Shown here piece by piece: positions 15,501 through 23,268 of a DNA stretch of 24,129 bases. The notes beneath the pieces are model-generated. The model was given only the letters and a program-made list of their open reading frames with translations, was not told the origin of the DNA and ran no database searches. Within the stretch, counting starts at the first letter, position 1. Every line of letters begins with the position of its first letter. Location: NCBI GenBank assembly GCA_030149815.1, contig JASLHI010000058.1:1-24129 (forward strand), given 5' to 3'. The DNA comes from Aquirhabdus sp. GTDB lineage: Bacteria > Pseudomonadota > Gammaproteobacteria > Pseudomonadales > Moraxellaceae. A program made the translations under genes and the position numbers.

Positions 15501-16877
15501 ATGAATCGATCTGAGCTACGTGCAATGTTTGCATTGGGTAGTATTTTTGCCTTGCGAATGCTTGGTCTGTTTATGATTGTGCCTGTATTTGCAATTTATG
15601 GACGAGGCTACACAGGTGCAACGCCTGCATTGATTGGGTTGGCAATCGGAATTTATGGCTTGTCGCAAGCTATCTTACAGATTCCATTAAGTTTACTTGC
15701 TGATCGGACAGCAAGAAAGCCACTCATTATGATAGGGTTGTTGGTGTTTGCTCTAGGTGGAGCAATTTCAGCAATGTCTACATCGATTTGGGGGGTGATT
15801 CTGGGACGCGCGATTGCGGGTTCTGGTGCAATTTCGGCAATTGTGATGGCGTTGCTCGCTGACGTGACTCGTGAAGAGCATCGCAACAAGGCAATGGCAA
15901 CGATGGGCATGACGATTGGCCTATCGTTTATTGTTGCGTTTAGTCTTGGGCCTGTGCTGACCAAACAGTTTGGATTGTCAGGTTTATTTTGGCTCACTTC
16001 GATTGCTGGTGTATTGGCAATTAGTTTACTCGCGATTGTTCCTTCACCACTGCGGTTATTGAAGCAGAATCCATTGGGCTTTGGTGTTCAACTGAAGTCA
16101 GTGATAGCGCTGCCTGACCTTAATCGCATGCACGTGTCGATTTTTGCACTTCATCTCCTTATGACTGCTGCATTTGTGATGCTGCCTCAACAATTGGTTG
16201 AATACGCACATATTCCACTTGCTCATCAAGGTTGGTATTACCTGCCATTATTGCTACTCGGTGCAATGATGACAATTCCTGCAATCATTGTTGCCGAAGT
16301 TAAGCGTAGAATGCGGCGGATCTTTATTGCTGCGGTTGGACTTGTTGTTGTCTCGCTTATCGTGCTGATGTTTGGCCAAAATCGTTTTGGTATGGTGTTG
16401 GGTGTTGGATTGTTTTTTGTTTCGTTTAATTTGCTTGAAGCGATGGTGCCTTCTTGGTTGGCTAAACGTGCGCCAGTTGCTGCACGGGCAACAGCGATGG
16501 GAATTAATGCGTCAAGTCAGTTTCTGGGTGCATTTGCAGGTGGTGTGCTGGGCGGGCAATTATTGACCTATGCGAATGCCCAGGTGAGTTGGGGGATATT
16601 GGCGGTTCTTGCTCTGATTTGGTTGATGATTGTGAGCTACTTAGGTTCTCCGCCATATTTGTCGAGTTTATCGATTCGTTTGCCTGATCATCCTCTTGCA
16701 GGATTTAAAACCAATATAAATGATTGGGCTGCCTGTTTGCTAGAAGTTGATGGTGTTGAAGATATTGTGATTTTGCTTGATCAGCATGTGGCTTATTTAA
16801 AGGTTGATAAACGTAAGCTCAATGAATATGCTCGCCAACAATTGTCTGATTTAACTGGGCAGGAGTTGGTGTTTTAG
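15501..16877 (+). CDS. MFS transporter, YajR-like, with C-terminal YAM domain
   Basis: A 458-residue major facilitator with 12 membrane segments. The loop 2-3 signature (motif A) is seen as LADRTARKPLIMIG, and the first helix reads SIFALRMLGLFMIVPVFAIY, as in the YajR group. The C-terminal 60 or so residues, beginning near DHPLAGFKTNIND and including LLEVDGVEDIVILLDQHVAYLKVDK, form a small soluble alpha/beta unit matching the YAM domain of E. coli YajR (454 residues). The substrate of YajR is not known; drug/H+ antiport is the usual prediction. The ribosome site (GAGAA) is weak. It is divergent from cyoA across the 511-bp gap. Confidence 0.85.
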   Translation: MNRSELRAMFALGSIFALRMLGLFMIVPVFAIYGRGYTGATPALIGLAIGIYGLSQAILQIPLSLLADRTARKPLIMIGLLVFALGGAISAMSTSIWGVILGRAIAGSGAISAIVMALLADVTREEHRNKAMATMGMTIGLSFIVAFSLGPVLTKQFGLSGLFWLTSIAGVLAISLLAIVPSPLRLLKQNPLGFGVQLKSVIALPDLNRMHVSIFALHLLMTAAFVMLPQQLVEYAHIPLAHQGWYYLPLLLLGAMMTIPAIIVAEVKRRMRRIFIAAVGLVVVSLIVLMFGQNRFGMVLGVGLFFVSFNLLEAMVPSWLAKRAPVAARATAMGINASSQFLGAFAGGVLGGQLLTYANAQVSWGILAVLALIWLMIVSYLGSPPYLSSLSIRLPDHPLAGFKTNINDWAACLLEVDGVEDIVILLDQHVAYLKVDKRKLNEYARQQLSDLTGQELVF

Positions 16878-16917
16878 ATGGAGTTGGTATTTGTTTCAGC
16901 GCTCTTAGGTTTCAAGT

Positions 16918-16940
16918 GCGTTTCGACAAGCTCAACGAAC
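16918..16940. repeat. REP-like intergenic repeat
   Basis: The core TTCGACAAGCTCAACGAAC (16922-16940) resembles a palindromic REP sequence common in intergenic regions of many bacterial genomes (TTCGACAGGCTCAG...CGAAC type), with TTCG/CGAA ends that can pair. It lies in the 119-bp gap between the MFS gene and ung. A single copy is seen here; that it repeats elsewhere in the genome is an inference. Confidence 0.45.
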
Positions 16941-16996
16941 TATGTAGGCATTTACCTGAAATAAATCACATTCATTTGACTAAAAAGTATTGATAT

Positions 16997-17725
16997 ATGA
17001 CCGAATTGTCACAGGATCCCGCTGAAAATAACAAAGCTGCTACGCTTGCTCGCGTTCAACTTGAAGATGGTTGGAAGAATGCATTAGCCGATGCGCTCAC
17101 CAGTGAGTCTATGAGTAGTTTGCGGCATTTTTTGACTGAACAAAAAAAGCAGAATCTTACGATTTATCCTCCGAATAATTTAATTTTTAATGCATTCAAT
17201 ACGACGCCATTAAGTCAAGTCAAAGTCGTGATTCTTGGGCAAGACCCCTATCATGGCGCTCGCCAAGCCAACGGTTTGTCCTTTTCCGTTCAACGTAGCA
17301 TTCCTATTCCCCCGTCATTGCGGAATATTTTGCATGAGCTTTCGACGGATACAGGGATTAAGCCAGCGGGTCATGGCGATCTGACGGCTTGGGCACAACA
17401 AGGTGTATTGCTGCTTAATAGTGTGATGACTGTGGTTGAAGGACAGCCGACGAGCCATCAAGGACGAGGTTGGGAAGAGTTCACGGATCAAGTGATCGAT
17501 GCGGTGAATGATCTGACAGAACATACGGTTTTTATTCTTTGGGGTGCGTATGCACAAAAGAAAGGTAAGCGTATTGATAGTGAGCGCCATCTCGTCTTAA
17601 CTGCGGCTCATCCTTCACCGCTTGCTGCGAATCGTGGTGGTTTTTTTGGTAGTCGTCCGTTTTCAAAAGCAAATCAATATCTAGTTCAATATGGTAAGAC
17701 GCCGATCGATTGGCGCTTAGGGTAA
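16997..17725 (+). CDS. ung: Uracil-DNA glycosylase (family 1)
   Basis: Removes uracil from DNA, starting base-excision repair. All family-1 motifs are present in 242 residues: water-activating GQDPYHG with D83 as the catalytic aspartate, the Pro-rich loop (PIPPSLRNI), the Gly-Ser type loop region GVLLLNSVMTV, and the Leu-intercalation loop HPSPLAANRGGFFG with H205. ILWGAYAQKKG is the uracil-recognition strand. The start ATG at 16997 has no clear ribosome site; the extra N-terminal 15 or so residues relative to E. coli Ung leave a later start possible, though no in-frame Met precedes the conserved core until residue 38. Same direction as its neighbours. Confidence 0.97.
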   Translation: MTELSQDPAENNKAATLARVQLEDGWKNALADALTSESMSSLRHFLTEQKKQNLTIYPPNNLIFNAFNTTPLSQVKVVILGQDPYHGARQANGLSFSVQRSIPIPPSLRNILHELSTDTGIKPAGHGDLTAWAQQGVLLLNSVMTVVEGQPTSHQGRGWEEFTDQVIDAVNDLTEHTVFILWGAYAQKKGKRIDSERHLVLTAAHPSPLAANRGGFFGSRPFSKANQYLVQYGKTPIDWRLG

Positions 17726-17774
17726 ATATTGTAATTGGTTTTATGTAACGAAAAAATATTTGTAGAGTGGTTGA

Positions 17775-18902
17775 ATGACAAAGCTATACCTAACGGATCA
17801 TCCTGATCTTATTGTTGAACGCGCTGGCAATGGCTGGACAATCGTCCGTTTAAATCGTCCTAAATCTTTGCATGCGTTAGATGAGTCGCTGGCACGTTCA
17901 ATCTTTGAGGTTGTGATTGCGCTGGCGGATGATGAGGAAACTTTGGCGATTTGGATGGATAGCACGACACCTAAAGCATTTTGTGCGGGTGGCGATGTGC
18001 GTCAATTACGCCAGATGTCATTGGATGGGAATGCTATTGGCGCGGATGTTTTCTTTAGAGAGGAATACGCAGCTGATTTGATGTTGCATCAGTATAGTAA
18101 GCCGATTGTGGTTTGGGGCGAAGGTTATGTCATGGGCGGTGGTATGGGGCTGCTGATGGCTGCGCCATTTCGCTTGGTGACACCAACATCGAAGTTGGCA
18201 ATGCCTGAAATTAATATTGGTTTATTTCCAGATGTCGGTGGTACGCGGTTTCTGGCAGAGCGCGGATTGATTGGATTGTTCTTAGGTTTGACTGGTGCGT
18301 TAGTCGATGCGGGTGATGCACATATGATTAACTGGGCGACACATATCAGTCATTTGACTAAAGAAGATGTTTTAGCGAAGCTAGTTAATCTGAATTGGAA
18401 AACGCAGAATTCAATTACTGGACATTATCATTTAGTAGCTGATGCGCTTGCTGCAATTCATCGTCCTGTTGGTGGTGATGTTTTAAAAAATAGCTTAGAT
18501 GAAATCGGTCGAGTTTGTCGCGGCGTTGATTTCCTTGAGGATTACAACGCGATTATTGTGTTGTCGGAAATTACGAGTAATCTTTGGCTCAAGCAAGCTG
18601 CCGATAATTTGAAAAACGGTTCACCGTCTACGGCGGCATTGACGTGGTTATTGTGGCAGTGGGCGAGTGCAGCAGAACGTCCGTGGGCGCAGGTTTTTGC
18701 ACTGGAGATTCAACTTGCCGAGTGGAAAATTCGTCATCCAGATTTCAATGAAGGTGTACGTGCGCGGTTAGTGGATAAAGATAATAAGCCTGTTTGGCAA
18801 GTTCAAAAGGTTGAGTCGCTTAAGCAGGCACTTGGTGGCGTGCCGAGTGGTGATGATGAAAGTTGGCGTGAGATTTTGAAGAAGTTTGGGGTGCTAAGTT
18901 AA
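17775..18902 (+). CDS. Enoyl-CoA hydratase/isomerase family, 3-hydroxyisobutyryl-CoA hydrolase-like
   Basis: A 375-residue crotonase-superfamily protein of the HIBCH (ECH_2) type, expected to hydrolyse 3-hydroxyisobutyryl-CoA in valine breakdown. Marks: the oxyanion and CoA-binding FCAGGDVRQL, GEGYVMGGGMGLLMAAPFRL, and MPEINIGLFPDVGGTRFLA with the catalytic glutamate E145. The C-terminal 130 residues, with ALEIQLAEWKIRHPDFNEGVRARLVDKDNKP, are the HIBCH-specific tail that ordinary hydratases lack. No other valine-catabolism genes are adjacent, so the physiological substrate is inferred from the family only. It follows ung by 49 bp. Confidence 0.88.
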   Translation: MTKLYLTDHPDLIVERAGNGWTIVRLNRPKSLHALDESLARSIFEVVIALADDEETLAIWMDSTTPKAFCAGGDVRQLRQMSLDGNAIGADVFFREEYAADLMLHQYSKPIVVWGEGYVMGGGMGLLMAAPFRLVTPTSKLAMPEINIGLFPDVGGTRFLAERGLIGLFLGLTGALVDAGDAHMINWATHISHLTKEDVLAKLVNLNWKTQNSITGHYHLVADALAAIHRPVGGDVLKNSLDEIGRVCRGVDFLEDYNAIIVLSEITSNLWLKQAADNLKNGSPSTAALTWLLWQWASAAERPWAQVFALEIQLAEWKIRHPDFNEGVRARLVDKDNKPVWQVQKVESLKQALGGVPSGDDESWREILKKFGVLS

Positions 18903-18938
18903 TTGTTTAAAAAGATTAACTAAAAGGATACGAGCTAC

Positions 18939-19334
18939 ATGGAAGAGCTGCTATTTGTAATATTCCAATTTTTTGGTGAGCTGCTGCTGCAAGTTGTTGT
19001 TGAATTACTTGCAGAAATTGGTCTACATATTATGCGCGAGCCGTTCGAAGTCAGGCGAAATCGTAATCCATTCGTTGCCTCACTCGGTTATGCAATATTT
19101 GGCATGATAGCAGGCGGTTTAAGTCTTTGGATTTTTCCTAGACATTTGATTTTATCGCATTCTCTTCAGATTCTTGGGCTTTTTACTACGCCATTGGTGG
19201 CAAGTTCTATCATGGTGTGTTTGGGTGCATGGCGTCGTCGCCGTGGAGAGGAGTTGGTTCGTCTTGATCGATTCGTATATAGCTTTATTTTTGCTTTTAC
19301 GATGAGTGCGATTCGATTTACTTTTGCTCATTAG
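18939..19334 (+). CDS. Small membrane protein of unknown function
   Basis: A 131-residue protein with about four hydrophobic segments: an N-terminal amphipathic-to-membrane stretch (LLFVIFQFFGELLLQVVVEL), then SLGYAIFGMIAGGLSLWIF, then LGLFTTPLVASSIMVCLG, and FVYSFIFAFTMSAIRFTF near the end. Basic loops (REPFEVRRNRN and WRRRRGEE) are likely cytoplasmic. AAGGA precedes the ATG. Proteins of this form are known as conserved hypotheticals; I cannot assign a function. It lies between the HIBCH-like gene and tadA, 36 and 29 bp from each, and is probably co-transcribed. Confidence 0.8.
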   Translation: MEELLFVIFQFFGELLLQVVVELLAEIGLHIMREPFEVRRNRNPFVASLGYAIFGMIAGGLSLWIFPRHLILSHSLQILGLFTTPLVASSIMVCLGAWRRRRGEELVRLDRFVYSFIFAFTMSAIRFTFAH

Positions 19335-19363
19335 CAGATGAAAGAAGTAGGCTGAAGTATTTT

Positions 19364-19858
19364 ATGACCATAGTTAGTATTGAGCCTATACCTGAGATAT
19401 TTACTCCTCAAGACCACATCTGGATGACTGCTGCTTTAAATTTAGCTAAACGTGCAGCTGATCTCGGTGAAGTTCCAGTCGGTGCGGTTTTAGTCCATGA
19501 TGGGCAAATTATCGGCGAAGGTTTTAATCAGCCGATTACCCAACATGATCCAACAGCACATGCCGAGATTTGTGCGCTGCGTAATGCTTGTCAAAAGCTA
19601 CAAAATTATCGATTACCATTGAATGTCACGTTATATGTGACGCTTGAGCCTTGTACTCAATGTGTTGGTGCGATGATTCACGGACGTGTGGCGCGAGTGA
19701 TTTATGCGGCAGAAGAACCTCGTGCTGGTTCATTGATAAGTGCTAGACAATTGCTTGATAGTGGTTTTTATAATCATAAATTTAGTTTTGCTGGTGGGTT
19801 AATGGCAGAAGAAAGTGCAGCATTATTAAAGGCATTTTTTAAAGCTAGACGTGGCTGA
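19364..19858 (+). CDS. tadA: tRNA-specific adenosine deaminase
   Basis: Deaminates adenosine 34 of tRNA-Arg(ACG) to inosine, an essential wobble modification. The 164-residue protein has both zinc motifs of the CDA fold: HAE at 66-68 (Zn ligand and catalytic Glu) and PCTQC with C97 and C100. VPVGAVLVHDGQIIGEGFN and YAAEEPRAGSL are TadA hallmarks. Length is normal. It starts 29 bp after the small membrane gene. Confidence 0.96.
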   Translation: MTIVSIEPIPEIFTPQDHIWMTAALNLAKRAADLGEVPVGAVLVHDGQIIGEGFNQPITQHDPTAHAEICALRNACQKLQNYRLPLNVTLYVTLEPCTQCVGAMIHGRVARVIYAAEEPRAGSLISARQLLDSGFYNHKFSFAGGLMAEESAALLKAFFKARRG

Positions 19859-19915
19859 TCTGAATGTAGTTGTATTGACTAGATATTGTTTCTTTAAATC
19901 ATTGAGAAAAGTTAC

Positions 19916-20416
19916 ATGAAACCATTAAATATTGCGATCTTAACGGTATCTGATACGCGTGAATTGGCAACAGATACATCAGGACAATACTTGTGCGATG
20001 TGTTAACTGCATCAGGACATACTCTGGCTGCTCGTGAAATTGTCAAAGACGATATTTATCAGCTTCGTGCTGTGGTATCGAAATGGATTGCATCAAAAGA
20101 TATTCAAGTTGTGATTACGACGGGTGGTACAGGTTTCTCTGGTCGTGATAGTACGCCTGAGGCATTAGCGCCTTTATTTGATAAAGAAGTCGAGGGGTTT
20201 GGTGAGTTATTCCGTCACTATTCACTGCTTGAAATTAGTACAAGTACATTGCAATCGCGTGCACTGGCGGGCATGGCAAATCGTACCTTGATCTTCTGTG
20301 TACCAGGTTCGACAGGCGCATGCAAAACGGCTTGGACGACGATTTTGGAATCGCAACTCAACAGTGAGACCAAGCCTTGTAACTTTGTGAATCATGTAAA
20401 AAGCATTTCTGAATAA
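19916..20416 (+). CDS. moaB: Molybdenum cofactor biosynthesis protein B
   Basis: MogA/MoaB-family protein of 166 residues with the MPT-binding TGGTGFSGRDSTPEAL segment (about 64-79), followed by EVEGFGELFR and later FCVPGSTGACKTAW. This length and the C-terminal LNSETKPCNFVNH are those of MoaB rather than MogA. MoaB binds molybdopterin and may adenylylate it. No other moa, moe or mob gene is near, so it acts with pathway genes elsewhere. It lies 57 bp after tadA. Confidence 0.92.
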   Translation: MKPLNIAILTVSDTRELATDTSGQYLCDVLTASGHTLAAREIVKDDIYQLRAVVSKWIASKDIQVVITTGGTGFSGRDSTPEALAPLFDKEVEGFGELFRHYSLLEISTSTLQSRALAGMANRTLIFCVPGSTGACKTAWTTILESQLNSETKPCNFVNHVKSISE

Positions 20417-20548
20417 TGCTTTTCGGGTGCATTCACGTACTAGGCTTACGCGGCTTTATGAAGATTACAAAAAACAAGAATCAATGCACTCGATTGGATT
20501 TACTATCAATACGACTAAATATCATAACATTGATCAGGGTCGGTAGAC

Positions 20549-21814
20549 ATGACAGATATGGATGCAGCTGTTCACTCTCAACCTCCCTCAAAAAAGTCGT
20601 TGATTCGACTGCCTTCGCTGGCATGGCAGATTGTCATTGGTTTGCTTGCTGGAATTTTGGTTGGTTGGCTATTTGCAGGTCAAGATTGGATTGGTGTGTG
20701 GATTGCACCGTTAGGAGATATTTTTCTTCGCCTCATTAAAATGATCGTTGTTCCTATTGTTGTGAGTACACTCGTTGTTGGTGTTGCGGGAACAGGCGAT
20801 ATTAAGGCGCTGGGACGATTAGGTGGCAAAACGCTACTATACTTTGAACTCATTACCTCATTTGCAATTTTGATTGGATTATTGTTTGCCAATATCCTTC
20901 AACCAGGTAAAGGGATTGTACTTTCAGGTCTAACCAAGACTGATATTTCAGGTTATGTTGCATCTGAGCAGACTGTTTCTCACCATTCATTTGCTGATAC
21001 TTTGCTGCATATTGTTCCGACCAATATCTTCGATGCCTTGGCTAAAGGCGACATGCTGGCGATCATTTTTTTTAGTGTGATGTTTGGTTTAGGGGTGGCA
21101 TCACTTGGCGAAAAGGGGAAGCCTCTCGTCAATATCTTTAGCCAAGCTGCGGAAACTATGTTTTGGGTGACGCGCGTCATTATGCAAGTTGCACCGATTG
21201 GTGTTTTTGGATTAATGACAGTCGCGGTGAGTAAATTTGGGTTGGCAGCGTTGGTTCCTCTGGCGAAGTTAGTCAGTGTTGTTTATCTCGCGATGTTTAC
21301 CTTTGTTATCGTAGTTTTTGGTCTAATCGCGCGTTGGGTGGGAATCCGAATATTTGATATTATTAAGCTTTTGCGTGAAGAGTTAATTCTGGCTTACAGT
21401 ACCGCGAGCTCTGAAACGGTGCTGCCGCGCTTAATTCAAAAAATGCATGGATTTGGTGTTCCAAAGCATATTGTGGCATTTGTCATTCCGACGGGTTATT
21501 CATTTAATCTAGATGGTAGTACTTTGTATCAGTCGATAGCAGCATTATTTTTGGCACAATTGTATGGGATAGATTTGTCTCTTGGACAGCAAGTCACTTT
21601 AGTATCTGTTTTGATGTTGACGAGTAAAGGGATTGCGGGTGTTCCAGGTGTAAGTTTTGTTGTTTTGCTGGCGACATTAGGATCGGTCGGTATTCCTGCT
21701 GAGGGCTTGGCGTTTATTGCAGGGATTGATCGCATTATGGATATGGCGCGTACAGCTGTGAATGTGATTGGCAATGCATTGGCGTCAGTGGTAATTAGTC
21801 GATGGGAAGGCTAA
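20549..21814 (+). CDS. Dicarboxylate/amino acid:cation symporter, GltP-like
   Basis: A 421-residue DAACS-family transporter for acidic amino acids or C4-dicarboxylates. Eight helices and two re-entrant hairpins are compatible with the hydropathy; the HP1 serine-rich motif is seen as STASSETVLPRL, the NMDGT-like motif as FNLDGSTLYQ, and the HP2 tip as SKGIAGVPGVSFV. The last helix reads GIDRIMDMARTAVNVIGNAL. The Asp and Arg that grip the substrate amino group and side-chain carboxylate in the archaeal homologue GltPh (D394, R397) are present, which favours glutamate/aspartate over simple dicarboxylates, while the sodium-site D405 is Asn, as in proton-coupled relatives. The ATG at 20549 has only a weak ribosome site. 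The 132 bp before it shows nothing notable. Confidence 0.88.
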   Translation: MTDMDAAVHSQPPSKKSLIRLPSLAWQIVIGLLAGILVGWLFAGQDWIGVWIAPLGDIFLRLIKMIVVPIVVSTLVVGVAGTGDIKALGRLGGKTLLYFELITSFAILIGLLFANILQPGKGIVLSGLTKTDISGYVASEQTVSHHSFADTLLHIVPTNIFDALAKGDMLAIIFFSVMFGLGVASLGEKGKPLVNIFSQAAETMFWVTRVIMQVAPIGVFGLMTVAVSKFGLAALVPLAKLVSVVYLAMFTFVIVVFGLIARWVGIRIFDIIKLLREELILAYSTASSETVLPRLIQKMHGFGVPKHIVAFVIPTGYSFNLDGSTLYQSIAALFLAQLYGIDLSLGQQVTLVSVLMLTSKGIAGVPGVSFVVLLATLGSVGIPAEGLAFIAGIDRIMDMARTAVNVIGNALASVVISRWEG

Positions 21815-21920
21815 TTTTGATTCGAATATAAGTAAAAAGTTGCTGGTAATATAAATACAATTTAGCGTTTAATGCAGCATGTTTTATACGACATCATTTT
21901 TTTGAAAAAAGGACATGGTC

Positions 21921-22349
21921 ATGGCAACAATTAGCGTTCAACAACGTTTTACACAATCACCAGAACAAGTCTTTGCTGTGTTGGGTACGCATGCAGGTCT
22001 TGGTGAATGTTTTGCTCCGTTACAAGTAACGCGAGTTCAAGATTCTGCGGATACGCATCATCCAGATGGTGTGGGTTCTGTACGTAAAATGGGTATCGGC
22101 TCTGTGACGCCTGTATATGAGCAAATTACTGAATATGAACCAAATAAATTCATTGAATATGTACTCATTAATAATCCACTAATCAAACATCATGTTGGAC
22201 GTTTGATTTTTACGCCAGAAGGCACAGGCACTTTGCTGAATTATACGATCGAACTTGAAGGTAAAATTCCGGGCTCCGGTGAGGTTATCTTGGCAGGCAT
22301 CAAACTTGGATTAACTAAAGGTCTGAAAAAACTGGCTAAGACGATTTGA
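21921..22349 (+). CDS. SRPBCC-family (START/Bet v1-like) protein
   Basis: A 142-residue single-domain helix-grip protein with a hydrophobic pocket: TISVQQRFTQSPEQVFAVLG at the start, then ITEYEPNKFIEYVL and a TGTLLNYTIELEG strand, ending with a long basic helix (GIKLGLTKGLKKLAKTI). Families of this fold bind lipids or other small hydrophobic molecules; no enzyme activity can be claimed. ATG 21921 is preferred over 21915, since AAGGA then has 7-base spacing. Its stop lies 14 bases before the cmk start, so translation of the two is probably linked. Confidence 0.85.
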   Translation: MATISVQQRFTQSPEQVFAVLGTHAGLGECFAPLQVTRVQDSADTHHPDGVGSVRKMGIGSVTPVYEQITEYEPNKFIEYVLINNPLIKHHVGRLIFTPEGTGTLLNYTIELEGKIPGSGEVILAGIKLGLTKGLKKLAKTI

Positions 22350-22363
22350 GTGCGGAAATTGTC

Positions 22364-23095
22364 ATGACGTATGAGCCAACAAAACAGCCGAATATCATTA
22401 CGATTGACGGCCCGAGTGGGTCTGGAAAAGGAACACTTGCGGCACGTTTAGCCGAGCATTATGGCTACAATCTGCTTGATTCTGGTTCTCTATATCGCTT
22501 ACTAGGTTTGAAGGCGCAGCTGCAAGGTTTATTTGTTGATGGTGCTTATCGCGATGGAGTTGTGCCGATAGCACAATTGGTTGATTTAGCATTAACGCTA
22601 GATATTCAGTTTATCCCGCATCAAGACCAGCAGCTCGTTGTTCTTCTTGATGGTCAAGATGTGACGCAGGCGATTCGTACTGAGCAAGCGGGAAGTTTGG
22701 CATCTCAAGTCGCTGCGATTCCTGAGGTACGCGTAGCGTTATTGCAACGCCAGCATGACTTTGCAGTATTGCCTGGGCTGGTAGCTGATGGACGCGATAT
22801 GGGAACGGTTGTTTTCATTGGCGCACCTGCCAAAATTTACCTGACAGCTTCTGCGGTTGCGCGCGCTGAGCGTCGTGTAAATCAATTGCGAAATATGGCA
22901 ATTGATGCTAATATGAGCGATATTTTATCCGATATTGAAGCACGTGATCGACGTGATACGGAGCGTGCTGTTGCACCGCTGAAACCTGCTGATGATGCAC
23001 TGATTGTTGATAGCTCATCGAAGGGGATTGAAGAGGTGTTTGCTGAGCTAGTCCGCTACATTGATTCAAAGATTGTCGACTCTCGTATTCAATAA
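22364..23095 (+). CDS. cmk: Cytidylate kinase
   Basis: Phosphorylates CMP and dCMP. P-loop GPSGSGKGT near residue 17, then LLDSGSLYR (CMP site), VADGRDMGTVVFIGAPAKIYLTAS (the GRD-type CMP-binding motif) and RDRRDTERAVAPLKPADDA (lid and nucleotide-binding arginines), ending with ALIVDSSS. The frame starts upstream at a TTG (22346) that overlaps the SRPBCC stop, but ATG 22364 has GGA with 7-base spacing and gives a 243-residue protein that begins close to the usual N-terminus. Placed before rpsA as in E. coli and Pseudomonas. Confidence 0.95.
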   Translation: MTYEPTKQPNIITIDGPSGSGKGTLAARLAEHYGYNLLDSGSLYRLLGLKAQLQGLFVDGAYRDGVVPIAQLVDLALTLDIQFIPHQDQQLVVLLDGQDVTQAIRTEQAGSLASQVAAIPEVRVALLQRQHDFAVLPGLVADGRDMGTVVFIGAPAKIYLTASAVARAERRVNQLRNMAIDANMSDILSDIEARDRRDTERAVAPLKPADDALIVDSSSKGIEEVFAELVRYIDSKIVDSRIQ

Positions 23096-23113
23096 GATAT
23101 TTTGAATATTTAT

Positions 23114-23151
23114 GCTTTCAGTCATGTTGACTGAGAGCTTTTAGTTTTTTT
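23114..23151 (+). terminator. Terminator between cmk and rpsA
   Basis: An 11-bp stem with one G-U pair (GCTTTCAGTCA at 23114-23124 with TGACTGAGAGC at 23128-23138), a 3-base loop, then TTTTAGTTTTTTT. It can end cmk transcripts or attenuate read-through into rpsA, which then needs its own promoter in 23139-23240. Confidence 0.7.
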
Positions 23152-23166
23152 CTAAACTAAGCCAAA

Positions 23167-23244
23167 GCGCGGTCAATGATCTGCTTTTTAGGTCAGAGTG
23201 TTTTGGTTTAGTTCAATCCGATCCGCAGCAGATTGACCCTGCGC
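23167..23244 (+). promoter_or_regulatory. Structured rpsA leader
   Basis: GCGCGGTCAAT (23167-23177) can pair with ATTGACC-CT-GCGC (23232-23244) around a two-base bulge, enclosing about 54 bases that include a CTGC/GCAG pair and an AU-rich run. No strong Shine-Dalgarno precedes the rpsA start (only CAGG). rpsA of gammaproteobacteria is known for a structured leader without a strong ribosome site, used for S1 autoregulation; that this leader does the same is inferred. Confidence 0.5.
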
Positions 23245-23268
23245 GGCTATACACAAACAGGTTATACC

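Noticed and set aside
20416..20739. 107-codon + strand ORF overlapping the start of the GltP-like gene
   Set aside because: Its second half is an out-of-frame reading of the symporter gene, and it contains no family features.
22346..22363. TTG start for cmk overlapping the SRPBCC stop
   Set aside because: Attractive as translational coupling, but ATG 22364 has a better ribosome site and gives the usual N-terminus.
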